Assembly: GCF_000247695.1 (NCBI RefSeq)
Contig: NW_004624801.1
Location: 1,464,875-1,528,874 of the forward strand
Length of the DNA: 64,000 bases
Direction of reading: 5' to 3'
Source: Heterocephalus glaber
Lineage: Eukaryota > Chordata > Mammalia > Rodentia > Bathyergidae
Shown: one piece after another, positions 1-11,165 of the stretch
Numbering within the stretch: position 1 is the stretch's first letter
Layout: the number at the start of each line of letters is the position of its first letter
Notes under the pieces: model-generated
What the model saw: the letters and a program-made list of their open reading frames with translations, nothing else
Database searches by the model: none
What the model was told of the DNA's origin: nothing
Translations under genes and position numbers: made by a program

Positions 1-1379
1 ACACACCCTGTAAATGAATGTAATATAACCTTTTCTCTGATAGACTTTCCCTTGCCCCCCAAGGATCGATGAATAGTATTTACTCCCAATGCAGCTAAAC
101 AGGAAAATTAAATGTAGGAGAAAATACCAGTGACCAGTACTCTGCCTCTGGCAAGCCTCTAATTCTATTTCCTGTTTGACATATTATTTTATTTCCATTT
201 TCCCTAAATGTAATATGGGAACTTTTCATAATAAACGGTTCTCTAATTTGCCACTTTTTTGATTGGCATTTTCAGATTTTTCAAGGAGTCTATCAGTCGT
301 TCCTTCACATGTTGCAAAAATAAACGAAAAAAAAGAAAAAAACTGAACCGTATGCCATTGTTGGGCAGAATTTTCTGAATTTGTCTTGAAGCCAAGAGAA
401 TTTATTTGACTGTCTGGGGAGAATTGAGGCAGATCTCTTATTCTCAAACAGATACCGAGGTTGCTTGAACAAATGGTTCATGTTAGCTGCAGAAAGACCC
501 TGAATAGAAACCATGTGTCTCTGAACTTTGTGGTTGAGTTGAACCACAAGCAGACCAAAGAGCTGTCAGTCTCCAGCCTTGATTGCAGATGCTTGTGGGG
601 AAGAGGAAAACTGTCAGTGCCACCTCGTGCTTCGTATTCACAGAGAGACCTGTGAGCTCCTGGAGAGCAGATCGTGGTTGAATGAGGAAGAGAGATCCTA
701 GCTTGCAGCAAGTGGGCAAAGTGAAGACGCATGGTTTTTCTCTATGGGCACCCACATATGGTAAAGTTAGCAAAGTAAAGCCTTTCTGGGAAAGAGAAAC
801 AACCCAGAGAGGCTAAGAACATTAAAAAGTCTTCTTACAGCTCTCATAAAGGTGAAGAAAAACATCCTAGTAGAATTAGTAAGAGACTCAAGATGGTTAA
901 GGTTACTGGATCAGAAAAGCAAGAAAGACAAATTTCCAAGTGGCACCATTTATCAAACTCTAAAAGCAGTAAGAGAATGTTAGAAAGCAATATGAAATGC
1001 TCTTTTGTATCCACAGGCAAGAAAATCACTTAAGAACATACAAGAGAGGCTTCCTGGGTGAACACAGGCATGCCTTAAACCAATGGCCTAAGTGTGGATA
1101 CTGAGTTACCTAATAACTAAAGGGCAGTAGAAACATTTTCTGCTTCCTCCTCCATGCTTCTGTCACAGGCCCTCTTTACTTCACTCAGAAGTATGTATTT
1201 GAAGCATCTGACACTTTCAGTAGTTTGGGGAAAGAAATAAAAAGTAACAAAGAAATCATAATTTTCATCATAGTAAATATCAAAGTTTCAGGTGTTCTGT
1301 TATTGCCGATATTGAAAATTAAATCAGACATTTTGCTACCTTTAAAAAACAGGCAATAGAAATCAAGTAGCAACACAGT
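1..1379. other. Unassigned single-copy-like DNA
   Basis: AT-rich sequence with no repeat, exon or RNA gene that I can recognise. Open frames are at most 96 codons and overlap each other on both strands around 461-773, which is the pattern of chance reading frames. No splice-site-flanked coding block is evident. Confidence 0.4.
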
Positions 1380-1536
1380 GTTTCAACACAGGCTTGTCAA
1401 TTGAAACATGTACAATTCTAATGATGGATGTTAGCAATGAGGGAGCTAGGCATGTGTGGAGTCAGGGGTATTTGGAAAATCTTGCAATTTTGCAATGACT
1501 CTAAAACTGCTCCAAAAATTAGTCTTGATAAAAGTG
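1380..1536 (+). mobile_element. Ancient L1M/L1ME-type LINE, 3' end
   Basis: The stretch reads like the 3' tail of old mammalian L1 elements: a block around the phrase gatggatgttagcaatgagg, a GTGTGGAGTCAGGGGTAT-type segment, then 'actctaaaactgctccaaaa' leading to a short A/T-rich end. This order is typical of L1ME-class 3' UTRs in sense orientation. It is heavily diverged and non-coding. The subfamily was not verified. Confidence 0.5.
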
Positions 1537-2559
1537 TTAAATTTATGGTTGTGATTCACAGAGAACTACAACTTGAAATGTAGGTTAGGTGGTATGTGTT
1601 TAAAAATTATATATTCACACATATGCGTATGTATATAGGAATAGAGGGAAAGGGGGTACTTGTACATCTTACAACACACATTTCAAATATTTCTCCATTT
1701 TAATATAGTACATAATACCCAGAATCAAAGCAACATTTGGGGAACATGGAGGTTTTATAGTACAGAAGGTATAAACTGAAATGACTTAAATGTTTTATCC
1801 ACTTTCTTCTAAAGATTTCATTAGACCAGAGTAATATTAATATAGGTCTCATTTTTCCTTACCAGAAGTATCTGTGGGTTTTCCCAAGTCACTGTCCATC
1901 TGTCTTCCCTTTGCCCAAGTATTATGTGCACAAAGATAAACACTCTTCCATCAAGAATCCTGAAAGAAATCCTTTAAAATGAAAACCAAAAAAGCAACCT
2001 ATTTTTGAAGTTATTTTTAGCCCCATGATTTTGATCAGTAGTTCTCAATTTAACCTGCAAATAGAATCAATAGAAAAAAATTTAAAATGTTTTGATACCT
2101 TGAGTCCAATATTCAGAAAATGATAATCTTGCAGAATGCCCAGGATATCAGTATACACATTTCTTGGTTGAGTAAAACCATTAAAATTACACCATTAAGT
2201 TGTGTTATTAACTTGAGAAGAATTATTATAAGACCACTTAATAATCCAGCTCTGAAGTTTCAGGTAAAATTTGACAGCTTACATTGCCATCAACTGGGTG
2301 GTTATATCATAAATGCACTCTGCTCAATAAGATGACCCACATTTAATCTTCTGCATTGTAAGAAATAAATGAGCATATAATCCTTTTAATCATCCAAAGA
2401 GAATAATGAAGGAAACCACTATTCCAAATCACATTCCAAGGATGATGTTTTATTTGTTCGAAAAGAAATGAGCTAAAATGTCACATTCCCAAAATGTGAA
2501 CAACAACCTATAACCTCCAGAAACTAATAAACGTCAAGGTAAACTTTAGCCCATGTGTC
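1537..2559. other. Unassigned AT-rich DNA
   Basis: No gene seen. A possible MER5-type relic lies inside (listed separately). The 71-codon frame at 2120-2335 has no recognisable domain. Confidence 0.35.
2030..2165 (+). mobile_element. Possible MER5-type hAT-Charlie relic
   Basis: 'agtagttctcaa' followed by a segment resembling AGAATCA and the middle of MER5-like elements suggests a decayed, non-autonomous hAT-Charlie copy. No target-site duplication or opposite terminal repeat is clear, so this is weak. Confidence 0.25.
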
Positions 2560-2625
2560 AGTAAGTATTTCTTAACCACCTACTACGTGTCAAGCACATG
2601 TGGAATTTGTCAGTCTATATCCTAA
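2560..2625 (-). mobile_element. L2 LINE 3' fragment (antisense)
   Basis: 'agtatttcttaaccacctac' followed by tacgtgtcaagcac matches the antisense L2 phrase for 'TATTTATTGAGCACCTACTATGTGCCAGGCAC'-like sequence, strongly diverged. Short and old. Confidence 0.4.
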
Positions 2626-4660
2626 CGGTTCCGAACCTTCTTGGAATGGCTAACCCATCCCAAGATATACTATAAAATCTAGTCATTTAAAAATTCTGTT
2701 ATGATGCCAACAAACTTATTAGGTAAAAATTCTCAAACACATCCATATGTTATCAAATTCCATCTTCAATTGGCCTGTGATATAATTCTTAATATACAAA
2801 ATGTGATCATGATCAAATTAAATGGAATGTTACTGCTGTAGTGCTCAGTTTAATTTCCTGAAATGCTAAGACATGTTTTCTTTTCTTTTAACATTTTAAA
2901 AAATAAGATGTGCTTATAAATGAGAATGTATGGATTTGGCTTATTCACTCTACCTAAGCGTGTGCACGTGCCTGTGTGTGTATCTCATTGCATTAAGTTT
3001 GCATCTTATGATGGAAAGTTGTTTATAATAGAGATATTTTTAATGGGCACAGTACGTACATCAACCTTGTAGAGTAAGATAAGGTGAAGTACAGAAAACA
3101 TTAGTTTTCTACTCCAACAAGCTGGTGCAGCCTGAGGATAATAGCAAAATATAATAGTTTGTCTTATCAGTTTCCAGCAGGTGGCATCTCACACTCTCAT
3201 GTTGTCCCTAAGGAAACCATAGGAAAGAAGTGTCCCCTGCTGGAGTAAATACACTGAGCTCAACACGATGCTTCTGTTTCATGAGCACACAGCCAGCACT
3301 GTCACCTAGAATGAGAATTTCTGTAACTGGCCTCAGCATTGCCCACAAGCATTTGGCATTTTCAGCTGGACCAAAGCAGAGTGCACATTTTAATGACAGT
3401 ACTGCCTGTTTTAGAACAGTCTGCACAACATAATTGTAGAGTAAGGTGGGAATTATGAATCTGAAGCAAGTTCTGTGGGTGGGGATAACATGTGTATTAA
3501 AATAACCAAAACCATTGGCTTTATTTTTCCATAGATAAGCCTCACACTACTGTGATTCACAGCACTGTAAAGCTATATTATCCTAGAAAAAATCTTGCAG
3601 TACTTCTGTGCCTTGTGCTGGGATAGTCAATTCATCTTCCTTTGTTAAAACTACTGTGACAACAATATTTGTTTTTAGGACTCTACTAAATAAATACAAG
3701 ATGCACTTTAGCTTATCATCTTTGTAGATTAGAAATCACATCCTGTGTAAGAGATACTTGAAGAAAAAGAAACTACATGTGGGAAGAGCTAAGCGTGGCT
3801 TTTCTAAAATTGTATTTTATTGTACTTTGTGGTTTATTAGTCAAACTATCTAAGATGAGTTTTTCTCAGCAGTATAATTGTTCTTAAATTTCAGTTAATG
3901 GTGCTAATGAACATAAGGACCAACAAGGTAAGTAAAAACTTCATCTGGTTCAAGCATCAATGTTGAAAATCAGCAGCAGAGATCAAGAGAAAAGGATGCA
4001 TTTTGACCCATGTTGAGTCTTCAGCTTGAGAGTTTGTAAAAGCTCCTTAAATCAAATGGGGGGGGGGTCAAAATTGTAGAGGCTTCTAATTTATTTTCAG
4101 TGTAGATGGTGTTATAAAAATATTACACATAACAAAATTCCAACCGAATGGCCCAAAGAATAGAAACAAAAGCAGTTAGCATTGGTAACTATTATTGGCA
4201 AAAAGCACTAACAAAAAGGCAAACTCATGATTCTGACATTATAGTAAAAAGAAATATTTAAGTAAATTACCTCTTTTGAAGGAGGTAATAACAGAGTTAG
4301 TCAACTGAATAAATGTGGAAGTTGAATAAGTAGCTGAATCATGTTGGCAGAATAGTGGTATTAAAAACATGATAGATTACCAATTTTGGAGAATGGAGAG
4401 AAAAACTGACTGAGCTGAAAGAAGGACATTTCAGTTGGAATGTCTAGATAATAGTTAGAAATGTGGATGTGGACTTCAAGAAAAGTTGAATCCATAACTT
4501 GTAATTCATTTCTTCCATTCAGATATAATAACAGGAAACTCTGAAATAGGTAAAAGTCCTGATATAAAAGGAAATGGGAGTCCTGGGGACCATAAAGGTA
4601 AATGAAACTTGGTTCAAATCACCTTTGTCTAGGCTCTCTGCTCCTCTGAAATGCACATGA
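2626..4660. other. Unassigned single-copy-like DNA
   Basis: About 2 kb with no recognised repeat or exon. Opposed 67- and 72-codon frames overlap at 3208-3433, a chance pattern. A run of eight or more G at about 4060-4067 is the only compositional oddity. Confidence 0.35.
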
Positions 4661-5018
4661 TGTTGTGGTCTAGATCAAGGAGTTCCCTCAAAGACCTCAT
4701 TTGTTTGGATGGCAGGTGGATCATGAAGCTCTTATACTTACTGTGCTAAATGTGCTGTTAGGAGGTGCACCTCGGTTGGAGGCAAGTCACTGGAGGCATG
4801 ACTTGGAAGGGCATATTTTTCTCCTAAGCTTTTCCCTTCATTCACTGATTTTTGTTTGCCATGGGATGAGCAGCTGGCTTCCACTATCCCTTTCTGCCGT
4901 GCCTTTTCTGCCTGGAGCCAGATAAGCAGGCACTGTACAAATGAGCCAAAATGAATCTCTCCTTTAAATTGTGGATGTGAGGTATTGTGTCTCAAGGACT
5001 AGGCAAGTGACTAAGATA
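4661..5018 (+). mobile_element. ERVL-MaLR-like solo LTR (rodent family, copy 1)
   Basis: This begins TGTTGTGGTCTAGAT and ends in a segment equivalent to the family's 'GTGACTAATACA' terminus (here aagtgactaagata). In between are the family landmarks: a 'ctgttaggaggtg' block, 'gggatgagcagctggcttcc', 'tgcctggagccagataag' and 'tgaatctctcctttaaattg'. The same order recurs at 9792, 21570, 21842 (reverse), 34458 and 36110. Retroviral-type LTRs carry promoter and polyadenylation signals, but no internal coding region lies beside this one. No 5-bp duplication is preserved. Confidence 0.6.
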
Positions 5019-5694
5019 TGCAGCTTCAAATTCTGTAAACTGGGGCCAACTGTAACACAAACAGCATTTAATATTTAACTAACAGGAATTTTTCCATCAC
5101 AATATGCACATTATATGAACCTACATGTCCTAGATCCCTCATCCCTAGTACTCCTTAAAAATTAAATAAGAAATTATTTGTAATATGTGCATTTGGATGG
5201 ACCCTTAGACATTTTGTTCCCCAAAGACATGGTCCTCTCTTTCCCATCGCATTCAATCATCAAAGTATACTAACAAGAATATAAAGATTGGCTAAATCTT
5301 ACCTTAAAGACCAACTTGTGTAACTTTGCCTAATTAAATAGACATTGTCTAAACAAACAAAGATGAGGGAATAGATGTTATGGAGAGTAACAGGGGAAGG
5401 AATCTGATGAATTCAAAATATAATTTTGCAAGTGATTTTGGAAAGAACTCACCACAGAAAGAAGCAAAAGCGACTTCTTAGTCTCTACAACCCATCATAT
5501 TTCTCCCCTGGTTTGGCGACTTCGGAAACCTCTTTTTAGCCTTTCTTAATTTTATAATCCACCAAGATTGGAAAAGTACTAGTCATCACCTAAACATTTA
5601 CCCTTTGAAGGCTTGTGAATCTTAATTTACATTTACGAGAACACTGTCATTATCTATGCTAAATTAACTCTCATATTATCCATGTGAAATCACT
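5019..5694. other. Unassigned AT-rich DNA
   Basis: No gene or repeat recognised between the LTR and the downstream L1. Confidence 0.35.
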
Positions 5695-6590
5695 TTTTTA
5701 AAATTCATTAAGTTTCTTGGTACATTTTAGGTATACAACACGTGACATTCATCATTGGGAATTTGTACCTTTACATGATGTATCCTAGTTCTTTTTATTT
5801 TTTCCCATTCCCCTGCTCTCCCTTCAACCCCTCCACCCTTCCCTATTTACAAAGACTTTGTTTCCATTCTTTCATTTTCTCTTATTTATTCCTTTTCCTT
5901 CTTTCCTTTCCCCATCCCACCTACTTCCCTTTCCCCTTTGGACCTTTTCTTCCTACTTCACATTATCTATTACATATTTTGATCCTCATTTACACTTTCA
6001 GTTTCTCACACTAGAGAAACTATTCGGTATTTACACATGTGTGTCCTATTTATTTCACTTAAGAATATGGACTCAAGGTGCATCCATTCAGCTATAAATG
6101 TCTCTAATTTCTCATTCTTTATGACTGAGCAGTACTCCATTTTATTTAAAAAACCACATCTTTGTTGGTCACCAGTTGATGGGCAATTGGGATTTTTCCA
6201 AGTTTTAGCTATTATAAACTGTGCCACTATAAACATGGGTGTGCATATATCGCTATGGTATGATTCTTTTAATTCTTTTGAGAAGATGCCCAGCAGGGGA
6301 ATAGCTGGGTCAAATGGGACCTCTAATCCTAGTTCTTTGAGGTATCTCCATACTGATTTCCACAGTGGTTGCAACAGTCTGCACTCCTATTAACAGTGGA
6401 GAAGGGTTCCTTTTTCCCTACAACCCTGCCAAGATTTGTTAATTGATCGATTTCTTGATAGCAGCCATTCTTTCTGGAGTGAGGTGGAATCTCAGTGTTG
6501 TTTTCATTTGCATCTCTTAAATGACCAGTGATGTTGAACATTTTTTCATATGTTTATTTGCTGTTTCTACATCACTCTTCTAGATTCAGA
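5695..6590 (-). mobile_element. 5'-truncated LINE-1 (ORF2 C-terminus and 3' UTR)
   Basis: On the minus strand the 3' end (around 5700) carries 'tatacctaaaatgtacc', preceded by a long polypurine tract (seen here as pyrimidines, 5800-5960). Upstream is the end of ORF2: the frame 6006-6374 encodes 122 residues starting MQPLWKSVWRYLKELG and continuing to FDPAIPLLGIF and FIVAQFIIAKTWKNPNCP, the conserved C-terminal region of L1 ORF2 proteins (endonuclease and reverse transcriptase parts are missing). ORF2 sequence upstream of this (6329-6541) is in a different frame, so the copy is frameshifted and dead. 5' truncation is usual for L1. Confidence 0.88.
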
Positions 6591-6639
6591 CAGGTTGTTT
6601 TTGAGTTAGCATCCATATATATTTGTCCTTGTGTGTCTG

Positions 6640-7036
6640 GGTTATTTAACAGGGGTTGGAGGGAGGGAGGAACATAGAAGGAAGTTGAATAATGGATGTC
6701 AGACACACTGAGATAGGTGTAGTAAATTTCAGTATTCACACAGCAAATGACTATAGCTCAAAATAACCTATTATATATTTTATAAATAACTGGAAGAGAG
6801 AAGCTTTTAAGCTCCAGATAAAGTAAGGATAAGGAGTAAGGATGTGGAGTAATTAATGTATGTTGTCACTATACATTGTATACATGTATTAAAATATCAC
6901 AAAATATCTATAGATATGTAAAATTACTATACATTAATTTAATTTTTAAAAAAATATTAAATGAATTGATTCAATCATTTCATAAGGTATTGAATTCTCA
7001 CACTGTATCCCATAAATATTTACAATTAAAGTAATA
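6640..7036 (+). mobile_element. Ancient L1MA/L1MB-type LINE 3' UTR
   Basis: A run of landmarks matches the old L1M 3' UTR in sense orientation: 'acagcaaatgactatagctc', 'aactggaagagagaagc', 'attgtatacatgtatta' with 'aaaatatcacaaaat', and 'cactgtatcccataaatatt' with tacaatta. The last part partly repeats the middle, suggesting a local rearrangement or two overlapping fragments. Non-coding. Confidence 0.6.
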
Positions 7037-7914
7037 ACAATAAGGGAAAAAAAAGTATTGGAAACAGTGACCAAGGTGAAGTCCCCTGGTGTCAGGACTT
7101 TGGGAGGTTTCATTTCATGATCTTACTACTACTTTTTATTTTCTTGCTTTGGACAGAGGAATTACACTTTATTTTTTCTTAGAAGATTTAAACCCTACTG
7201 CATTAATACGTTACATGCTCTTAGGAATTCATTGCTGATGCTGGATTTCCACCACATATTAATGGATGATTCCATTCTTTGAACAAAGAAAAGCTTGCAG
7301 ACTGAGTTTTCTTCCTCTATGGTCAAACATCCCCTACCTGAGGCACAAGGATCTTGTTCAACACTTGGATCCAGAAACAGCAAATTCAATCTAGCTGTGG
7401 CAGGCCCAGGGCAAATTGGAATGCCAACTCCAGACCAGGATTCCAAACCACGATCCTCTGGAAATAAAGCTTGGTCTTGGAGAAATGACACTAACCTCCA
7501 GCCAAAAAATCTCACCGAGTTTGTTGAACAACTTTCCTTGCACAGTGAATGCAGATGACCATTAACATCACTCTTCTTTAAGTTTAAAACGTATCCGACT
7601 ACAAGCTTGATGCAGAGGCCCATTACGAAGAAAATACCTTGTTTTTCTCTGGAATGTCAATCTTGAAGGGTTTTGTTTTCTTTGAGTTTGGTTTGGTTTG
7701 GTTTGTTTGTTTGTTTGCTTATTTGATTTTGCTGTCAACTGCTGGCAAAATGTTGGTTACCAATGTTATGAGCTCTGGAGCCTTCCAGTGGGATCATCTC
7801 ACTTGGCTCCTTCTGTTACAATGGGAAAATAGATACCGGAGGTATGTCCGTATATACACATCTGTCTGTCTCAGATAGATGCATAGATGGGGGGGCAGTA
7901 ATGAGAAAACATGG
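7037..7914. other. Unassigned DNA with a 142-codon minus-strand open frame
   Basis: A minus-strand frame runs 7195-7623 (142 codons) with an overlapping 87-codon frame on the other strand. I recognise no domain, signal peptide or repeat in it. The composition is mixed (Cys and Ser rich) and it opens next to a repeat-rich area, so a chance frame or unidentified old repeat is more likely than a gene. GTTTG-type runs occur at 7690-7720. Confidence 0.3.
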
Positions 7915-8390
7915 TGTGTATGTTTTTTAAATAAAAAACTTTCGTTGCAATAAAAGACATCATCATTAATCTCCTTCAAAATAGTCCTCCTCCCTTCAAA
8001 CATACTTATCACGTTACTCCTACCAGTTTCTGATAGCATTGGTGTGGGTATATCTCAATGTTTTGGATCAATTTATAATGTTTACCTCTTGTGGTCATTT
8101 TGACTTTGAAGAAGACCAAAAGCCACATGGTGCCAGATCTGGTGCATCAGGTGGAGTAGGACACATCACAGTGTTTCATAAGCCTGCGTGTCTGTTGGTG
8201 GCAGCAGTCACTGTACGTTTTATCACATGTGGTAAAAGACACTCATGAAGGAGGACTTCCTGAACCACTTCAGATACTGGCAAGAATGATGGGATAAATG
8301 TCTTTGAGCCAAGGGGAAGCGTTTTCAAGGAGGTTAATGGCAATGGGTCATTTACTGTGACTTTTTTTAAATTTAAGCACACATCTTATT
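7915..8390 (-). pseudogene. Tc1/mariner-family transposase relic (C-terminal half)
   Basis: Reading the minus strand from high to low coordinates gives the landmarks of a mariner transposase catalytic domain in the right order. The frame 8176-8382 holds LLHECLLPHV (residues 44-53), equivalent to the HDNARPH box around the second catalytic Asp, here Glu. About 100 bases on, in another frame, PDAPDLAP (PDLAP codons 8128-8142) matches the SPDLAP box, with Gly where the third catalytic Asp normally sits. Near the end, codons 7969-7992 read EEDYFEGD, the typical C-terminal GDYFEGD. Active mariners cut and paste DNA at TA sites using a D,D34D triad. Here the triad is broken and there are several frameshifts and stops, so it is dead. 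The N-terminal DNA-binding half and terminal repeats were not found. A second relic lies at 43451-43760. Confidence 0.75.
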
Positions 8391-9439
8391 TTCTGATCAC
8401 AACTTAGTATATCTTCAAAACATCACTAAGAAACTTCTTGGCTCTTCAGAAATTCCCTCAAAGTATCAGAGATCTTCACAACCAAGAGTACAGCTACACC
8501 TCAACCTGCCAACCCTGGAATCAATTCCTCATTTTTCCACATCTCTGCAATCCTGTCTCAAGCAAGATCCTTCAATTCATTCATATGTAAAGTCTGTAGT
8601 ACAGAAATTCGGGAAGATAATATCATTTAATGACTTTCACTGATGCCTCAAGAAGTTGAAATTCTAATGTAAGTCAATGTTGGTTTTGTTAAAAAAATAT
8701 TTCAGCATCATTACCCAGGAGACTTTTTTCTATCTGTGTGGATACTATAGGAGGTGGCTCTATTTATTTTAATATACATAGTTCAAAATTCCTACATTGT
8801 TGGGGAAAAAACCCCACTTAAGAGAAGAGGCTGTATTTGAATGATGAGGATGGTGGGGGTGATATCGATGGTGACAATGATATTATCTTCTTTTTTAGGT
8901 GACTTGTCTGCGCTAAGAATCATGTTGAGCTTTATATTATTTTAATCAATCAAACATTCTGAAAGTTGATCTGACATATTTTTTTTCCTTCCTCTATTAA
9001 CTGCCAACACATAGCTTCTGAAGCCAATCAGGGATGTCATATCTACTCATGATGTGTTTTCTCTTGGTCCTTAATGAAGGACTTGCCGTCACCCAATCGG
9101 CAACACAAATTACAACCAGCGTCAGTGCTCATTAGTTTGGAAGTCACCTGAACAATGGAAGAGCTAACAGAATTAAAATTAAAATGGTAAACATTTCACA
9201 ATTAGCAAGCAAGATGCCTTCATTAGTTACTGTATGGAAACTTGCCAGAGAGCGATAAGCTTCATAAATAATCTCATATTTTGGCATTCTTGATTCCCTG
9301 TTTAAGGGAACAATATTGCCAGAAGATAACAGGCTATATCATCACTTAATAAATTCTAGCAAGTTGTTATCTTTTTATTCAATGACTGGTGTTTATTCCC
9401 ATTCAGTTTTAACTCTTTTTAAAAATAATACAAACTCTA
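8391..9439. other. Unassigned DNA, including a repeat-free homeobox-like AT-rich block
   Basis: No gene recognised. About 9000-9420 has no repeat signature and is rich in ATTA/TAAT-type motifs, low in simple repeats. That texture is seen in conserved non-coding regions, but nothing here proves conservation. Confidence 0.3.
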
Positions 9440-9660
9440 TGTATTTGGTACCTACCATACACTTGAAAGCACTCTAATTCCTTCATGTATGTGATCTCTT
9501 TGGACCTCACAGAATCCCTACTTCACAGGTATTGAAATCATTCTCTCTATTTTATATACTCCAACAACAGGTTTACAGTTATCTAGAGAGATACAGCTGA
9601 GACACAAGAGAGCTGGAATTGGATTTCAGGCTGTGTTTGCCTCTCTAGGTCTAGTTTGAA
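9440..9660 (-). mobile_element. MIR SINE (antisense)
   Basis: The order of segments follows antisense MIR: a decayed 'catgtatgtgatctctttgg acctcaca' (from CATTTAATCCTCACA), 'tattttatatactcc', 'gagatacagctgagacacaa' and 'gctggaattggatttcaggc'. Old tRNA-derived SINE common to all mammals. Confidence 0.6.
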
Positions 9661-9791
9661 TCTTTAGACCCATGTTACTTTGTGTCTCCATCACTCAGAG
9701 TGTGTTTCTGGGCATGCGGTAGGTCACTGGTGTCTGAGACTGATTGTGTTTTGCTTTTCTTAAGCATAAGAACTAGGATTTGAAAGCATAA

Positions 9792-10204
9792 TGCTATGGT
9801 TTATGTCTAGAATGTCCTCCAGAAGTCTCATGTTCTCAGAAATTAAACTTTTAGGAGGTGACTGGATCATGAAGAGTCTCCAATCATCACTACATTGATC
9901 CATTGAGGAATTCATGGCTAAATGTGCTCTTAGGAGGTGGGGCCTGGTTGAAAAAGGTGTGTTACATGGTGTGCCTTTGGAGGTTGCATCTCCCTCCACA
10001 GCTCCTTCCTTCTCTCTCTTGTTTCCTGCCTTTCATTGTGTAAGCAGCTTTCTTCCATCAGACCTTTCTATCATGATGTTTCTGCCTTGGAGTGAGCTGA
10101 CTATGGACTGAATTCCCTGAAACCATGAACTAAATTAATCCTCTCCTCTTTTAGAATGTGTGTGTTGGGCATTTTCTCCCATGAATGGGAAAGTGACTAA
10201 TACA
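9792..10204 (+). mobile_element. ERVL-MaLR-like solo LTR (rodent family, copy 2, near full length)
   Basis: This starts TGCTATGGTTTATGTCTAGA and ends GTGACTAATACA. It contains two 'taggaggtg' blocks, 'gggcctggttg', 'gatgtttctgccttggagtg', 'ctatggactgaattccctga', 'aaccatgaactaaattaatc' and 'ctcctcttttagaatgtgtg'. It is one of the two most complete members of the six-copy family in this window. No internal retroviral sequence adjoins it, so it is a solo LTR. The 65- and 79-codon frames inside it are chance. Confidence 0.65.
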
Positions 10205-10357
10205 CACAATATGGGCGAGACTTCTGATGACATGTCAAGGGAAGTATGTGCTTTTTGGGTGTGAGCTTATTCCTTGCCTTCCAATTCCCATCAGAGAATC
10301 CTTACCAGATGGGAAGCTATGCAGTACTAGGCTGCCCTACACTGCCATTCTTATTTT

Positions 10358-10448
10358 TGTTTTGTTTTTTTTTGGTACCAGGGATTGAACTTGGGTCCTT
10401 GCACTTGTGCAGCAGGCGGCGAAACCACTGAGCTAAATCCCTGGCCCA
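10358..10448 (-). mobile_element. ID-like tRNA-derived SINE with 15-bp target-site duplication
   Basis: On the minus strand the element reads GGGCCAGGGATTTAGCTCAGTGG (split here at the A box TAGCTCAGTGG), a tRNA-like middle, a B box near 'AAGTTCAATCCC', then GGTACC and an A-rich tail (T run at 10368-10373). It is flanked by the exact direct repeat tgccattcttatttt (10343-10357 and 10449-10463), so it is a well-preserved insertion. It is transcribed by RNA polymerase III if active and mobilised by L1. Confidence 0.9.
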
Positions 10449-10463
10449 TGCCATTCTTATTTT

Positions 10464-10634
10464 AACTGGAGAGGAATTATTTTTACCTGTTTTATGTATT
10501 AGAGGTATTAATAAGAATATGTTAGAGAAGTAAAAGGGAGAGGTTCCACAATTTATGACAAAGGAGTTTTGAAAGCTCTTGATGTGAGGATAATATGACA
10601 GTACTTGTTTAAAGTTATCTTTTTATTGATTTAA
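10464..10634. other. Unassigned short stretch
   Basis: Short sequence between an ID SINE and an L1; nothing recognised. Confidence 0.3.
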
Positions 10635-11165
10635 TCACGTTTTGTTCAATTTTTATCAGTATATGTGTTTGTAATACATAATGATGACATTGCTCATGGG
10701 GAGTTGGTACATGTACATAGCATCTCAGTTCATTTTTTATCAAATTCCCCTTCACTCTCTCTTCCCTCATTCATTTCTTGCTCCTTTTCTCTGTTATCTA
10801 TCTTTTACTTATTTTGGGAGTTTCTCATTTCAGAAAAACCATATGATATGTAATCTCGTGTGTCTGATTTATTTCACTTAACATTATGATCTCAAGGTAC
10901 AGTCATTTTCTTACAAATTACTCAAGTTTATCCTTCTTTGCAGTAGAATAGTTCTCCATTGTGTATAATTAGCACATTTCCTTTACCCATTCATCTATGA
11001 TATATGGACAGTTTGACACAGCTATTCGCCTTCTGGGTATCTTCCTAAAAGAGTTACAGACGTCATATTATAGCAATACATGCATACTCATGTTTATAGC
11101 AGCACAATTTATATTAACTCTTGGAGGCAGCCTGTATGAACATCAACAGACAAACCAATTTAATC
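10635..11165 (-). mobile_element. LINE-1 3' end with inverted 5' segment (twin-priming structure)
   Basis: From 10640 to about 11020 the minus strand is an L1 3' UTR plus the last part of ORF2, with the 3' end at the left (the phrase 'tgtaatacataatgatgaca' near 10670 is the L1 tail region also seen at 28480 and 55560). At about 11020 the sequence switches strand. On the plus strand 11000-11110 encodes AIRLLGIFLKELQTSYYSN followed by TCILMFIAAQFI, the ORF2 segment that should precede it in opposite orientation. This is the classic 5'-inversion left by twin priming during L1 integration. The copy is dead. Confidence 0.72.

Noticed and set aside
5742..6097. 90- and 79-codon plus-strand frames rich in Phe/Pro/Ser
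   Set aside because: They read the L1 3' UTR pyrimidine strand, opposite to the real ORF2 orientation.
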